Assembly (NCBI GenBank): GCA_021613535.1
Contig: CP075495.1
Location: forward strand, 3,906,001-3,970,000
Source of the DNA: Adineta vaga
Lineage: Eukaryota > Rotifera
DNA length: 64,000 nt
Direction: 5' to 3'
Shown here: piece after piece, positions 1 to 11,963 of the stretch
Position numbering within the stretch: the stretch's first letter is position 1
Layout of the letters: each line of letters opens with the position of its first letter
Notes under the pieces: model-generated
Seen by the model: only the letters and a program-made list of their open reading frames with translations
Databases searched by the model: none
Told to the model about the DNA's origin: nothing
Position numbers and translations under genes: made by a program

Positions 1-2197
1 AAGCTTTTGTTGCGAGACTTGGTGCTTTCGGTATCGGTTCATCAATATAAACAACACGATCAACTTGATGATCTATTTGAGCAACTTGATCAGATTTTTT
101 GGTAATCGGTTTTTCATTTTGACTTTGTTGATAATGAATTTTTGATTGAATTTGTTCATCGACTCGTCGTTTTACTTCTCGATCACGTTGACGTTCACGT
201 TCTAAATCGCTAGACGAAAAAACAACAACAACAACAACGAAACAGTTCATTTTTTTCAGCGAATTTAATTTGAACTTTACCGATCGATAGAAATAACACT
301 ATCAGCATCACCATCATCATTGTTCGCATCCCATGCAAGATAGCTTTTGTTTCCACCTTGACCTGTTTGTAATTGAAGTGTATGATTACGATTGAAATGA
401 TCAGTTTCGGCGTTAGTACGATATTCATCAGCGTGTTTCCGAGCAGATTTTAATTCTTTATACCAAAATAAATTCGGATTGAAACCTGATTCTTCCTAAA
501 AAAACAAAGAAGAAATAGACAGATTACAACTGTTCTTGAAATCTTCACTAGGGATTCTCTTTTCAGCTATAGAAATCGTCAAGAAACGAACCGTTTCAGC
601 ATCTTTATACCATTTGCCATTTTTATAATCAAACCGCCAGAAAGGTTTATACGTTGCTTGATATTCCGATTTCCAACGTCTAAAAAGAATATGAATTCAT
701 GTTTTTTTCTTTCATATTCAAATTATTTATTCAAACCGCAAATTTCCACGTGGATGTTTTTGCCGAAAATCCTTTCCAAATTGAACATCACCACCAGCAC
801 CTTCATCATCTGTATGTGCATGTTCGGCTCGAGCAATTTCTTTACGTTTCTATAAAATGAATCATGGTTTTAGAAGAAAAGATGCATAATGTAATGAAAT
901 AATTTACTCTTTCTTCAGCTTGTTCAGCTTCAAATGCTTTACGAGTACGTGGTTTCTTTTCGCCATCGATTGGTTTATAACGTGATTGATATTCACTAAC
1001 TGGATTTTTATTTATTTGACTGACCGGAACTGGACCAGGAACAGCACGATTAATTATCTGCTGTCGAGATTTATCAACATCGATATCAATACGTGGAGGT
1101 GGGTTGATAGGAACAGAAGTTTTTTCTATAAGAATCTTTTCCGATGGATCAATTACGGTAAATGGTAAGACAGGATCAGAGCGACGATCACGCTAAATAA
1201 ATAGAAGAACATTTTTGTTAATATGATTTCTTTTAATTTAATCTTATCCACATACCACTTTCGCATCTTCCACCAGCATCTGATCACTTATTAAATCTCC
1301 CAATGGTTGTTTCCAAAGATATTGTTGTTGATATTCACTTTGTGGACCGATTCGATTCTAGATAATTTGAAATTATCCGAAACTTTCTTAAAGAGGAAAA
1401 AAATTCTATTTACTCGAACAGGAACCGTTTCACGGCCTATTTGTGGATCAAATGATACAAATGGAGCTCGTTTTAGTTCCTAAATTCAAATGATAGACAG
1501 ATATGACACTAAGTTAATCTTTCAAGGTCACTTACAGTTTGAATACCACATGAATGATTATCACTTCGATGTCGATCTCCTGGAATCTACAATTCAATAA
1601 AAGAGAAAAGTTTACTTCTATTTAAAACACTATACATCGAAAGTTTTAGTCATACGATTCGCAATAAGAATGAATTAACTCTTTCGTTCTTTGAAAAACA
1701 ATAGATATCCTATCATATATAATTACTTACTCGAGGTGAAATATCCCGAACTGGTTTTCTTAATGGATAAACAGCATTATCTTGAAATTTTTCATTTCTT
1801 CCTAAAAGAGCATATTCTCGTGGTTTTGCTACTCGAGCATTGTCTTGAACGGGCTGTCGTAATCGATAGAGATGTGAATTAGAAAACTTTTCATTTGGAC
1901 CAATAACCGCAAAATTATTATTATTTCGATTTGGTGATGAATGAGCACGACGACGAGCTGGTGATAACGATGATGAACGCTTTATCGGAACTAGAAGAAA
2001 GAAATGTTAAGAACGTATAAAAGAAATATCTTTCAAAAGACAAACCATCAACTAATTTTCGTTCTTGTTTCGTATAATCATCGACTGGTCTTGGTGTTCG
2101 TTTTTGAAAATTACGTTGATATTCCGTCTAAATTTGTTTGAGAAAAATATTGACTTAAAATAAACCTGATCATTCTTTGCCTTACTTGATACTTCAT
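1..2197 (-). CDS. MDM1: MDM1 nuclear/centriolar protein homologue (3' end outside window)
   Basis: Exons, minus strand: 2197-2186, 2127-2046, 1990-1731, 1586-1536, 1479-1414, 1357-1256, 1192-908, 849-737, 679-592, 495-281, 209-<1. These give about 494 codons, and phases agree at every junction. MDM1 is a microtubule-binding protein of centrioles that limits centriole duplication. Its mark is a repeated S/T-E-Y-Q element. Here TEYQRNF lies just after the start, as in vertebrate MDM1 (SEYQRNF), and further copies (SEYQQQY, SEYQSRY, SEYQATY) follow. A block with FWYKELKSARKHADEYR then AWDANND matches the conserved stretch near the third vertebrate repeat. I chose the ATG at 2197 because it puts TEYQRNF at the N-terminus. 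An in-frame ATG at 2299 would add 34 residues. The ORF is still open at base 1, so the C-terminus is missing. Confidence 0.85.
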
Positions 2198-2513
2198 TTT
2201 GCGGTAAAAGAAATCAAAATATACCGCATATTCCAGCGTCACCCGCCATTCTTTCTCTCTCTCCATGAACAATCCAGTTGTCATGTCAACATAATCCAAA
2301 AGAAATCCATTTGTTCAATTAATCTATAAACAGAAAGAAATGAAGTTTAAAACATATAGAATTTCAAGTTTTTTATTTTTAAAACATTCTTCATCAAAAT
2401 AAAAATGAAAAAAGCTGACATCTATTGATTGAAGTCGAACAAAGAGATCTTGTTTCAAAAAAGTTCGCTCTACATTTCTACATTCATCTACTAATAATCT
2501 ATTCTTATCAATT
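2198..2513. promoter_or_regulatory. Divergent promoter region between MDM1 and the 2514 gene
   Basis: The 316 bases separate two outward-pointing start codons, so both 5' UTRs and promoters should lie here. I see no clear TATA box or other motif. The call rests on geometry only. Confidence 0.4.
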
Positions 2514-3462
2514 ATGAGCAAACATCGCGATTTTACACGATTATCTCGATCAGGTACTGAGTAGATTTTTGTATAGGAATCGTTCTTTTCTATTTAATTT
2601 GATCATATAGGTCACAAACCAATAGATTATAGAGCTCGAAAACGTTTAGAAGAACTTTACTTGTTAACAGATGAATTACTTCAAGAACAGAGTACAAAAG
2701 ATGACAAATATGATTATAAATTATACAAAAAATATAAACGATTAAAAGAAATGAATCGAAAATTACAAGAAAAAATTATTAATCAACATTGTTCAGGTTG
2801 TAAATGCCGTAAACGGCAACAATCATCTGAAATAGATGAAAATGATGTTGTAACATTTATTGATCTTACAAATTCAACGGAAACCAAAAACAAACAGAAA
2901 AATCGTGAGTTGTTTATTTTAATCTTCATATCTTGAAGATTCTTCTGTTTTTAATTAGCTTCAATTGATGATTCGAGAAAAAATGAAGCTTCATCTGAAG
3001 AAGAAGATGATTCAATGGATGCTACTGATGATATCATTGAAGAAGTACAAAAAGGTAGATATGAAAAAGAATTCTTATTTCCATTCTAAGCTATATTTGA
3101 ATTTTTCAAGAAATCAATTCGATCACAATGTATTTTCTCTCTCTTTTTTCGTTTTAGAAAATTATTTAGCTAATCTTCCACAAATTTTACAACATATTAC
3201 TCGAATGAAAGTTAAAGAAAGTAACAATGAGAAGAATTATCTATTAAAAATTGGTCTATATCCAGCTTTATGTAGTTATCTTCGTAATAAATCTAAACCT
3301 TTGAACAGTTTACCACCAGTTTCAAGTATACAATCATTAATCAATGATCATGTAAAACTTGATGAAAACAATGATGAAGACATGCTCAGATGCGTAAGAC
3401 GAGAAGTGTGTACGTTACGACGAGCTTATAAAACTGAACTTGCAAAGCAACGAGATAAATAG
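2514..3462 (+). CDS. Uncharacterised basic/acidic protein, 244 aa
   Basis: Exons 2514-2553, 2611-2904, 2959-3054 and 3158-3462 total 735 nt, with consistent phases. I do not recognise the family. Residues about 15-75 are charged and helical, with a KYKRLKEMNRKLQEKI stretch that could form a short coiled coil. A cysteine cluster C-x2-C-x-C follows (CSGCKCRKR) and may bind metal. A central acidic, serine-rich linker (EASSEEEDDSMDATDD) leads to a folded-looking C-terminal part (residues about 145-244) with hydrophobic and aromatic residues. The composition suggests a nuclear protein, but that is inference. It starts 317 bases from MDM1 and probably shares its promoter region. Confidence 0.7.
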
Positions 3463-4173
3463 CATAGAGAAAAATATAAATCTCGTATGTGTTTGTGTAA
3501 TGAAATGCTTCATTTTTTTGTATTGATGATCAATGAACTGTTTTTGTGATATAATTGTAAAAAGTAAACAATATAACTTATTTCATTAAATCTAGCAGAA
3601 ATTAAACTGAATATTTAATTAAAAAAAACAAGAAGTTTTATCGTAGAACAATTCATTGCAACATAAATATATATTTTATGTATCAGATGTTTCCATCAGA
3701 CGCATCTAACGGCATTTGAATATTCAATTTCAAAAAAATCGATCGAAGGTTTTTTGTTTTATTGTTGTAAAAAGTTCAAAAAACTCTTGTTCTTTAATTA
3801 TGTTCTTTTTTTTCTTGCCTTCTTTTTCTATCAATCCGATTAGAACCTTATCAAAAATACTAATACCTTTCATTGTTATTAATCACAAAACTGTCTCCAT
3901 ATCGGATACTAATATTAATAACATGCAATACTAATCGTCTTTATAACTATACAAGACAGACGTTGTTCTACGTCATTTCTGGCCTTGTTTTTTCTTCAAA
4001 TATTTTGAGCACTGTATTTTCAATATACAAAACATTAACCGGAATATAAATATAGATGTACAATAATATAAAGAGAGAAAAGAGAAGAAGAGAAAAAAAT
4101 GTTTGTCTTCTGTATAACTGACAAATGAATCTATGTGTAAGAAAATCAACGAAATTAATTGAATTGATCTGTG
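3463..4173. other. Intergenic, convergent 3' ends
   Basis: This holds the 3' ends of the 2514 gene and of the RING gene on the opposite strand. It is A/T-rich with many stops in all frames. I see no gene or repeat. Confidence 0.6.
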
Positions 4174-4624
4174 TTAAAGTATATCGGGCAATTGACATGA
4201 ACCAGATGTTTCCGGTTTAATACACATATTACACATGGGACATGTACAATTATTTTGTAGCCAAGGTGATAAACAACGTTTATGAAATGCATGTTCACAT
4301 GGACATACAGCGATTTCTTCATCTTCATAGAAATCTTCGAGACAAATAACACAATTCTAAATTATCGAAATAATTATTTTTGATGATTAAAATTGAATTA
4401 AGAAAACATACTGAATTTTTCACTTTACATCGCATATATTGATCTTTTCGATAACCTTTTTCTCTCAAGGTATCTCGTCTTAATCTATATGACGAAGGAG
4501 AATGTTTCATTATTTCGAGAAAATGAACTAAACTTACCGCCATAAATAACAACAAAAACATAAACTTAAACAGAGTGTTGTTAAACCAACCCCAAATATG
4601 GGTAACGAAATGTAGTTGGTATTG
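4174..4624 (-). CDS. RNF24/RNF122-like membrane RING-H2 E3 ubiquitin ligase (first exon not found)
   Basis: Exons 4624-4538, 4484-4412 and 4356-4174, phases consistent, about 114 codons. The first visible exon encodes one membrane segment (LPIFGVGL..LCLSLCFCCYLW), whose -CCYL- end followed by basic LRR is typical of RNF24/RNF122. The last exon encodes the RING-H2: C-V-I-C, then C-P-C-E-H-A-F-H-K-R-C, then C-P-M-C. The histidines and cysteines are in C3H2C3 order. The family comprises small ER/Golgi E3 ligases. The acceptor at 4625 is preceded in frame by a stop, so a further upstream coding exon must carry the start. I could not place it; it may lie between 4630 and 5100. Confidence 0.75.
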
Positions 4625-5283
4625 CTGTTAATATATTACCCATCGGTTTGGACTATATTAACAAAAATTAATAAGAAATACTTGAGTAACATTTTTGTTT
4701 CTTTTTTTTTCTCGCGCAACACTTAATAATAACAAAGCGACAATGACATTGACGGCGTTCTTATATATATGATTATAGTTATTATTTATTGTGTTTGTTT
4801 CTCGTTTCTTTTTTTTTCTATCACGGAAAGGAATGAGAAGATTGGTTTGTTTCCCAAATCAACATCTGATCCATTCAGATCAATTCTTTAGAAAAGAAAA
4901 GTCGGGGAAAACTTTTTTTCAAAAGAAATTTTTATGATGATTTCAAATGAATATGAAAAGCTAAGTAAAATGAACTTTTCAGATAAGGAAGTTTATCATA
5001 ATTTTGTGCGACATCTACTTCCGGCATATTCGTCATAGTAGTTATAGAATACGAACTTAGTTTGATGTTATCAAATCGAATGATGTCGAAATATATAACG
5101 TTAAGAAAACCATTTATTCATCAATCTTTATTTATAATGCATATCATAATGTATCGATCTATATTAATATAAATGAATACCTACAAGCGATACTATTTTA
5201 CTGTTCGTTGAGAAAGTGTGGTAAAACGAATTAGTTTTTTTGTTTTTGAAAAGATGATGCATTTTTTCCGATTTTGAAATCAA
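4625..5283. other. Intergenic / 5' region of the RNF24/122-like gene
   Basis: It probably contains the missing first exon and promoter of the RING gene (minus strand) and the 3' UTR of FANCL. A minus-strand ATG near 5038 opens a short frame, but its donor sites do not match the phase required at 4624. Nothing else is recognisable. Confidence 0.35.
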
Positions 5284-6277
5284 TTAATTTACAATGATAT
5301 TCTTTTTACAAAAAAGACAAGGTCCACTTGCTGTTGTTGTATTGATTCGTTCATCAACAACGATATCTAATACATTACAAGTATTTCTTTGTGGAACTTT
5401 TTTTCTTAACCAACTTGTCCAACATTTTTCATGATATTGTTTATAACAGTTGATTGTTTCACAATAAATAATCGAACTATTTTGTTGATCAACAGTTGAT
5501 TCATAACATATGCTACATTCTTGTTGTTGTTCATCTACTGTTTGCGATTTGGATTTGAAAAATAGATTCGTAGGAAAAGTTATATCTAATACATGTTCAA
5601 GATTCAATATGATATTTGAATGAGCTTCATTCCAATGATGACGATTTTCTTCGAGATGTTCATCAAAGGAACGAATAAGCATGGATGGACCATGAAAAAT
5701 AAGTGAAGGAAAAGCAGATGGATTGTATGGATCAAGCTACAATGAAAATATCGAAATAATTCTTAGAAATTATTAAAATTTCTACCTGAATTTGTACATG
5801 TACATTATCATTAATCTTTAATCGACGAGTAGTTGAAGAATAGGAGATCGGTTTTTCATCTAAGACAATAGCATCACGTTCTAATTCATTTAATTGTGCC
5901 CAAAATGTTTGTAAACTATCAATAGTTGAATGGAAATTACTCAATATTTCGATAAGTCGACTTGTTTTTGGACACCATGTTTCAACAATGAAATCAACAG
6001 GAAGATTTGTACGACAACGTGGTCGTTCATTTGGCCATCGTTGTGGTATATCAATATATAAATCATGTGAACGATCACCTAAATCAATATATGTATGATG
6101 AAGGGTAAGTATTGAACCATTGGAAGAAGAAGAAGTAGATAAATGAATGGATGACCAACCAATTTCTTCAATATGAGAAAGTAGAAGAAGAAAAGCTTGA
6201 GTATCATGAACAAATTGAGTAGAATTAGCTGTATTTAACGAAGAATTTGCAGCAAAAATTGAAAGAAGAGAATCCAT
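5284..6277 (-). CDS. FANCL: FANCL, E3 ubiquitin ligase of the Fanconi anaemia core complex
   Basis: Exons 6277-5786 and 5736-5284, 314 aa. FANCL monoubiquitinates FANCD2/FANCI when replication forks meet interstrand crosslinks. The double-RWD (URD) region is clear: W-P-N-E-R-P-R-C, then L-P-V-D-F, then TWCPKTSRLIEILSNFHS, which is nearly a family signature. The C-terminus is a RING/PHD-like domain: C-x2-C (CSIC), CETINC, Y-H-E-K-C-W-x-SWLR, and a last C-x2-C (CLFC). Compared with the vertebrate protein (about 375 aa), the N-terminal ELF domain seems to be absent. The first 20 residues are low complexity and run straight into RWD. An upstream ELF exon cannot be excluded, but the next gene lies only 231 bases away. 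Confidence 0.9.
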
Positions 6278-6508
6278 ATCTAAATGAAATTATATCCCAC
6301 ATGACAACGATATGAAAAGTATTATATAAGATGTGTCGACAGACATCAATAGAATCTGATAGTTATGATTTCATTCATTATTTTTTATCATTTTTTCCGA
6401 AACTAGAAATCATTTTTCAGTTCAATCAAAAAAGATAGAATTAATTGTTTTGTATAGAATGTATTTTTTTTTCGAGAAAAACAACAAAACAGAACACATT
6501 AATCAAAT

Positions 6509-7552
6509 CTATTTTTTATCATAAATTCCCGGTATATCTACTAAGAATTTTTTCGCTTTGAATTTTCTTTGAAACACTTTTGTATGTAATGGTGGTTTTC
6601 GAAATTGTTCCAATTTTTTCACACGATCTTGTAATCGTAAATATGGATCTTTTTCATATTGTTCACGTGTAAATACATTATGTACTTTGCCATGTCGAAG
6701 CATATTCTGTTGAATAAATGTTGGTGGCGTTAGTGGTTGAAGATTTTCACCTGGCATATATGGATTTTCCACTTGTTTGACTTCATCTCCGAGTACAGTT
6801 GAATGTACATAACCATCAGTGCGACGATGCACAACATTCGAATCGATTTTTGTTGCTTCACCAAATGATGTTTGAGTACGATGTGGTTGAAGATGACGAT
6901 ATTGATACGTATTTTTACTCAATGGAAAGTAACCTTCTTTATTATCTCGTTCCCATTCAGTTTCAAAAGTATCTAGAGAAATATGTTCTGTTGAGAAATT
7001 GGCTTCATTCGATTGAGAAGTTATTTCTGGAAATTTTTCTTCAGCACCTAGAATAGACGAAATAATCGACATTTAAGTATAATACAAAAAACAAGATTTA
7101 TTTTTATTCGATTGAATCCATCTAAATTTCATTCACATACCTATTTTAAACATAATTGGATGTCCATGTTGTTGTAAATATTCTAATGTTAATCGAAATA
7201 ATTTTGAATGTGAAATGGATGTTTTCTGTTTAGATTTTAATTTGAAATATTCATCAATAAAGACTTGAGAACGAGATTTTCGATCATTATTTTTCAATTT
7301 TATGATTTCACCATCTTCAATATTTTCATAATAAGCTTGACGAATAATATCTTCATCGTATAGAATCTTTGGTGGTTCATAGGCTTTCGGTACATCACCT
7401 TCAGTTAATGTTAAATATCGTGGTTCACGTATCGGTGGAAAACGTTTATAAATTGAATACCATATTGGAATATCTGCACTTTTTAAATGTCCACCTTCGA
7501 TCATACCAGATAGACGAGAAAAAATCGAGCCAACTTTCCATAATCGACTCAT
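6509..7552 (-). CDS. MRPS23: Mitochondrial ribosomal protein S23, long form
   Basis: Exons 7552-7141 and 7047-6509, 316 aa. The first 130 residues match MRPS23, a small-subunit protein of the mitochondrial ribosome: near the start VGSIFSR, then PIWYSIYKRFPPIREP, then the Y-x-E-D-x-I-R-x-x-Y-Y motif and FIDEYFKL. This fits a full S23 domain. The second exon adds about 170 residues with no match I know. It is rich in charged residues, H, Q and P, and ends in basic KKLEQFRKPP and KFKAKKF stretches. Vertebrate MRPS23 is about 190 aa, so the tail is a lineage-specific extension or a second module. The start is the first ATG and keeps the conserved N-terminus. Confidence 0.88.
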
Positions 7553-8137
7553 ACTAAATAGATAATCTAAAAGAACAAGGCGATTAAAAAAAGAGGCCTT
7601 GTAACTGCCATGAAAAATCGTGATTCTCTGTCAATAACAACGAAAATAATGTCCGATACTTTCTTTTAATTCCCTTTTCTTTCTTACAAATATGATTCTC
7701 ATCGAAATGACATGGTTCTCATTTCTTTTTTTTTCTTTCAACTTTAACAATTTCGTCATTTTTTTCATCTATTATTATTATTGTAATAATCACGACAAGA
7801 GCAGGTGATATAGTGTTGCTTTTTAATTAAGTGTCTATGTTTTGACTAACGCAAAGAAGAAATATTTCATTATGACAGCAGCAGCAACAACAACAACAAC
7901 AAATATATTTTTTAGTTCATCAGCTGGGTAAGTTTTGTTTTGTAATAGAATTTCGAATTATCTGAATAAGAAAAAGAATAGCGGATCTTACATTGTTGTT
8001 GAAATCAAATAAAACAAAACTAATCAATTGAGATTTACTGTTATACATTGACAAAATCAAATGAAAAGAAACAAAAACCATATGTAATTGCATGAATAAA
8101 AATAATGTTCTTTTCTTTTGGAAGGCGAAATTTTGTT
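7553..8137. other. Intergenic with a CAG/CAA microsatellite
   Basis: This is the 5' region of MRPS23 and the 3' region of the GTPase gene. At 7876-7903 there is a CAGCAGCAG(CAA)n run. It lies inside a short ATG-initiated frame at 7873 ending in a GTAAGT donor, but no acceptor exon on the plus strand is evident. Otherwise nothing. Confidence 0.5.
7876..7903. repeat. (CAG/CAA)n microsatellite
   Basis: About nine trinucleotide units, three CAG followed by CAA. Confidence 0.9.
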
Positions 8138-9329
8138 CTATGTACTGACAATTTCTTCTTCAAGATAACGTTCAACTTCTTGTAATAAGGATTTAACAAT
8201 AGGTTGTAAATATTTTTCAATAACAAGATAATCAGCTTCAGCTATAATTGGTTCTCGTTCTAATTCATCTCGCATATGTTCACGTAAAAGTAGACGAAAT
8301 GCTTTTTCTGAACCTTGAAAATTTGGAGCATATTTTTTCTGAAATAAATCTAGGCGATTTTTTTCTTGACGTTGAATTTCTTGTTCTATATCATCGAACA
8401 TTTTCGATTTAAATATTCGTTCACGTTTCCATAATTCATTTAACATAGTCAATGAACGATTGAGAAAATCAATATGTTTACTTTGATCATTATGAGAAGA
8501 ATCAATTACTAAATAACGATGTCCACATGCTTCAAGTAATGCTTGTTGTTTACATTCTTTGTTTATCCATTCATCAACAGATATACCTTTCTTTTGAAGA
8601 CGATCAATAAATGAAAAAACAACGATAGATTGATCTAAGGCTTCAGCACCTAAATTAGAATATGGTAATAGTTTACAACACGAATATATAATTAATTAGT
8701 TTTTTTCTTTTCTTCTCTTCCGATCATACAAAAGAAGTTCAGTTAGTGAGGAGAATTATGAGAAAAAAAAGTAATCCGACAAATAAATCTCTAGTTTATT
8801 AATAGAATAGAAATTTTACTGAGACTTCTGAAAGATTTTTTCCTATTGAATCATTTCGTTTCTTACCGAATACAGTAGTAACAATTTGTTTCATATCAAA
8901 TCGTTCGTTTTTGGCATCATCACAACTGAGTATAAGAAAGATTGCATGTGGACCTGGACTAACAAGTGATACACATTTAGCAAGTCGTCTCATATCTTGA
9001 TCATTAGATGTTGCATCTTTCAATATAAACAAAGGCTACAATGAAAAAGAAGTATAAATATCTTTGATATTTTGTGTTTTAATATGAAAAGAATGACATA
9101 CTGGAGCATCGACGACGAGTAAATGCTTGCCAATAAGAATTTTTTTATTAGTAAAATGTCTTGATTGTGTAGTTGGTGTAGCAGAATTAATAGAACTTGA
9201 TGCACCAACAGGAAAGACATTTAAACCAGCTAGAATATTTGCAACAGACGATTTGCCTGTTTTAGGAGCTCCGATAAGAAGTAAACGAATTTCTTCTGTT
9301 GCAGGTGGTGAAGAATTATCTGAGGTCAT
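8138..9329 (-). CDS. AIG1/GIMAP-like GTPase
   Basis: Exons 9329-9102, 9035-8867 and 8649-8138, 302 aa, with matching phases. The N-terminus has a P-loop (GAPKTGKSS, residues about 20-28) and a switch-II-like DAP. It is followed by CVSLVSPGPHAIFLIL, close to the AIG1 hallmark in which a conserved S-x-P-G-P-H-A block precedes a hydrophobic strand. The usual G4 is weak (VVFSFIDRL). The C-terminal 130 residues are charged helices (RQEKNRLDLFQKKY, DELEREP) able to form a coiled coil, as in GIMAPs. Animal GIMAPs are membrane-associated septin-like GTPases linked to immunity and vesicle traffic. The role here is unknown. The start is the first ATG, nine codons ahead of the EEIRLLLIG strand that leads into the P-loop. 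Confidence 0.75.
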
Positions 9330-10248
9330 GATTTTAAAATATTAAATAATACACACGTAAAAGACAGATGATGGATGCAAATTGTGAAAAAGAAGAAGAA
9401 AAATCAAGAATAGGCAATAGATTTAAGGATAATTTCGATTGGGTTATTTTTTATCCATATAGAAAATAAAAATGTCAATTTTTACTTGAAAAAAGTTAAG
9501 AAACATAATGGGAAAGTTAGGTATTGTATAATTAGTAAACAATTAATAAGTATTCGATAGATTTTCGATGATTTTTATCGAATACTAACGACATCTGTAG
9601 GTTAACAATGAGATATTTTTCGAAAACATACCTAGAAAAACAATGAATAGTTGAAAAGATTGATTATTTCAGATCATTATAAACACTCCGTATTGTAATA
9701 GGAATCTGACTGAACAGAAATTATTATTATAAGACCAATACAGAATAAATATCAATTTCTTCTTGATTAAGTAATCAATAATGGAGAAAACAAATCATCT
9801 GCTTATCGAAATTAATACTTATATCACCTTACAAAATGACTGTTGATTGTCAAAGATCAATCTCAATTTTGTTCACGTATATCGTATATTATTTCTAGTC
9901 GTAAATTCAATTAGAAAAGAAACCAAAAAAGTTCGCCTTTTTTTTCTAAAAATTGAACAACTTTCTTTACATAATTCATTGTTGATACTCGATCATAACC
10001 AACCATATATACACGTCGTCTTTCGCTCGCTCTCTCTCTCTCCCTCTCATTCTCGATTACATTTTCTATTGAACAAGTGTTAAAAATACTTCTTTTCATA
10101 GAGTAAAGATGCAGTGTCGACTTCATTAAAGTGCATAACAACGAAGTATCAAATGAAATAACAAAGATACATGAAGCATTTTTTTTCTGTACTCTATACT
10201 AATTTAATCACTTATACATTGAATGATTCAACTTTTCATATAATACGA
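9330..10248. other. Intergenic, divergent 5' ends
   Basis: This region separates the GTPase gene (minus) and the 10249 gene (plus). A pyrimidine (TCTC) run lies at about 10025-10046. No coding signal was recognised. Confidence 0.5.
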
Positions 10249-11963
10249 ATGACCTGTAGTAATAGTCAAGAATGTTTTCAATGGATTGATCAAGTTCCGA
10301 TATCATTCACTGAATTGAAATCAATTCTTTCGACATTAACAAGCAAAGAAACAATAAAGTGTTTAGATTCACTTCTTCTCCTTTCTATTAAAATAATTCT
10401 ATCTGTTCATTCATTGATTTCAATAGACTCTCAACATCGACATCAACTGATGCTCAACGTCGATCAAAATCTCAAAATAAAAAACCAGACCGACAACGTT
10501 TTATCCAGAATCAACTCTATGGTAATGCAGTCATCAATTCCTTTCTTATTTCATCCTCAACAAATGCAATTCGTAGTACACGACAAGGTAAATTGAATAA
10601 GAAAAAAAAGAATTGAAATTATTCTAACTCTATATCATATAGATTTAGAGATACCTGATGTCTTAGTTCCACCAAAACGTTATGTTTCTTCATTTAAAAC
10701 ACTTGTTCATTCAACAAATAATAAACAAACACAGCGATTAAATTATATTAATGATAGTGTCATGATTTTTAAACTATCAAAAGAACGTAAGAAAAAAAAA
10801 GATAAATATTGAAGAAATTCCTATCTCTTATTGAATGAATAGAATCAAACAATAGTTCAGTGGTAAATTCACAAATACCAAATAAATCAATATCTTTATC
10901 ACCAACAAATACAATGGTATCGATTAAAACTCAACAACAGCAACAACCTCCTTCACCCGTCCGATTGAGTCCAGTATTAAAGATTGAAGGACAAAGTAAA
11001 TTTGATGTTTGCTAGAAAAATGAGACATAAGAATTGATTTTTATTTTAGTTTATTCTAATATTTTGATTATGTTCTTTAGCATATGTAGTGTGATGTGAG
11101 AGAATGAGAAAAATGAGAAGAAAGTCTACTTTGAGTTATAATGGTGAAAGAAGAGAATGATTTGACGAGACAAGCCGAATGCAAACGAGTAAGAAGAAAA
11201 ACTGACAACGTTTAATGTTAAGAAATAAAACGTACACAGAAACTGTCGAGAAGTCAGTTGAATAGCAATAAAAAAAATTCTCTTTCTCTATCTTTTTTTT
11301 CTTTCGCTTTCTTATTACAGTACTGATTGTAAATTTTACGTACATGTCCGTTGTTTATTATACATTAGAACGTCGAGTAATTCATCATGATTCTTCAATA
11401 ACGATTCCACCACCTCCAATCGATCTCTCTCTAACATCAAATCAAATGACAACGAGTGCTAGTAATCATCATCATCATCAACAGCCATCACATTCATCTA
11501 TGTTCTCATATCGAAGTGCTGCAGCTGGTGGAAATACTGTTCGACAACGAGCAATAGCTGATCCTCCATCGAATAGTTTATTGATTACAGCTGAACGATT
11601 TAAAACAAATTTAACATCAACAATGCGTCCAACAAGACAACAATCCATATCAACATTACCATATCTATCATCTCAACAGACACAAAAAAATGTATCACAA
11701 AATATTCGTTCACGCATTCAACTAGATAAATTAAAAACTTCTCCAAGTAATTTTTAATGAAAATATGTTCTTTACAAAATACTATTTTTGTAGATAATTA
11801 TGAATATGCCGATCCATTTACTAATTGTTCACAAGATTTATTAAACAAATTCGCACATCTTACTAAACTTCAATTAGATACAATTGAATGGGAAAAGAGA
11901 AAACGTTTTACAAAGAAAAAACCTATTTCAAATGCATTTTTTCAAGGGAAAGACAGTCCATAG
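10249..11963 (+). CDS. Uncharacterised Ser/Thr/Gln-rich protein, about 387 aa
   Basis: Model: 10249-10358, 10427-10587, 10643-10786, 10843-10995, 11321-11746 and 11794-11963. The sum is divisible by three. An in-frame ATG at 10171 could add 26 residues. No family is recognised. There are low-complexity Q, S and H runs (QQQQQPPSP, SNHHHHQQPSH) and a few ordered blocks: IPDVLVPPKRYVSSFKTLVH, RSRIQLDKLK, and a C-terminal LLNKFAHLTKLQLDTIEWEKRKRF helix. The 11321 acceptor follows a long pyrimidine tract and joins in frame across an unusually long intron (325 nt). Alternatively exon 4 runs into a short exon ending at 11094, and a separate gene starts at the ATG at 11344. The first intron has a weak GTGTTT donor. 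Confidence 0.55.

Noticed and set aside
2198-2299. 34-residue N-terminal extension of MDM1
   Set aside because: In frame, but conserved MDM1 begins a few residues before EYQRNF, which fits the ATG at 2197 instead.
4930-5040. First exon of the RNF24/122-like gene starting near 5038
   Set aside because: The only donors that keep coding leave the wrong phase for the acceptor at 4624.
11044-11094. Short terminal exon ending the 10249 gene at 11094
   Set aside because: Possible in frame, but the 11321 acceptor has a much stronger pyrimidine tract and joins to a long conserved-looking ORF; kept as an alternative only.
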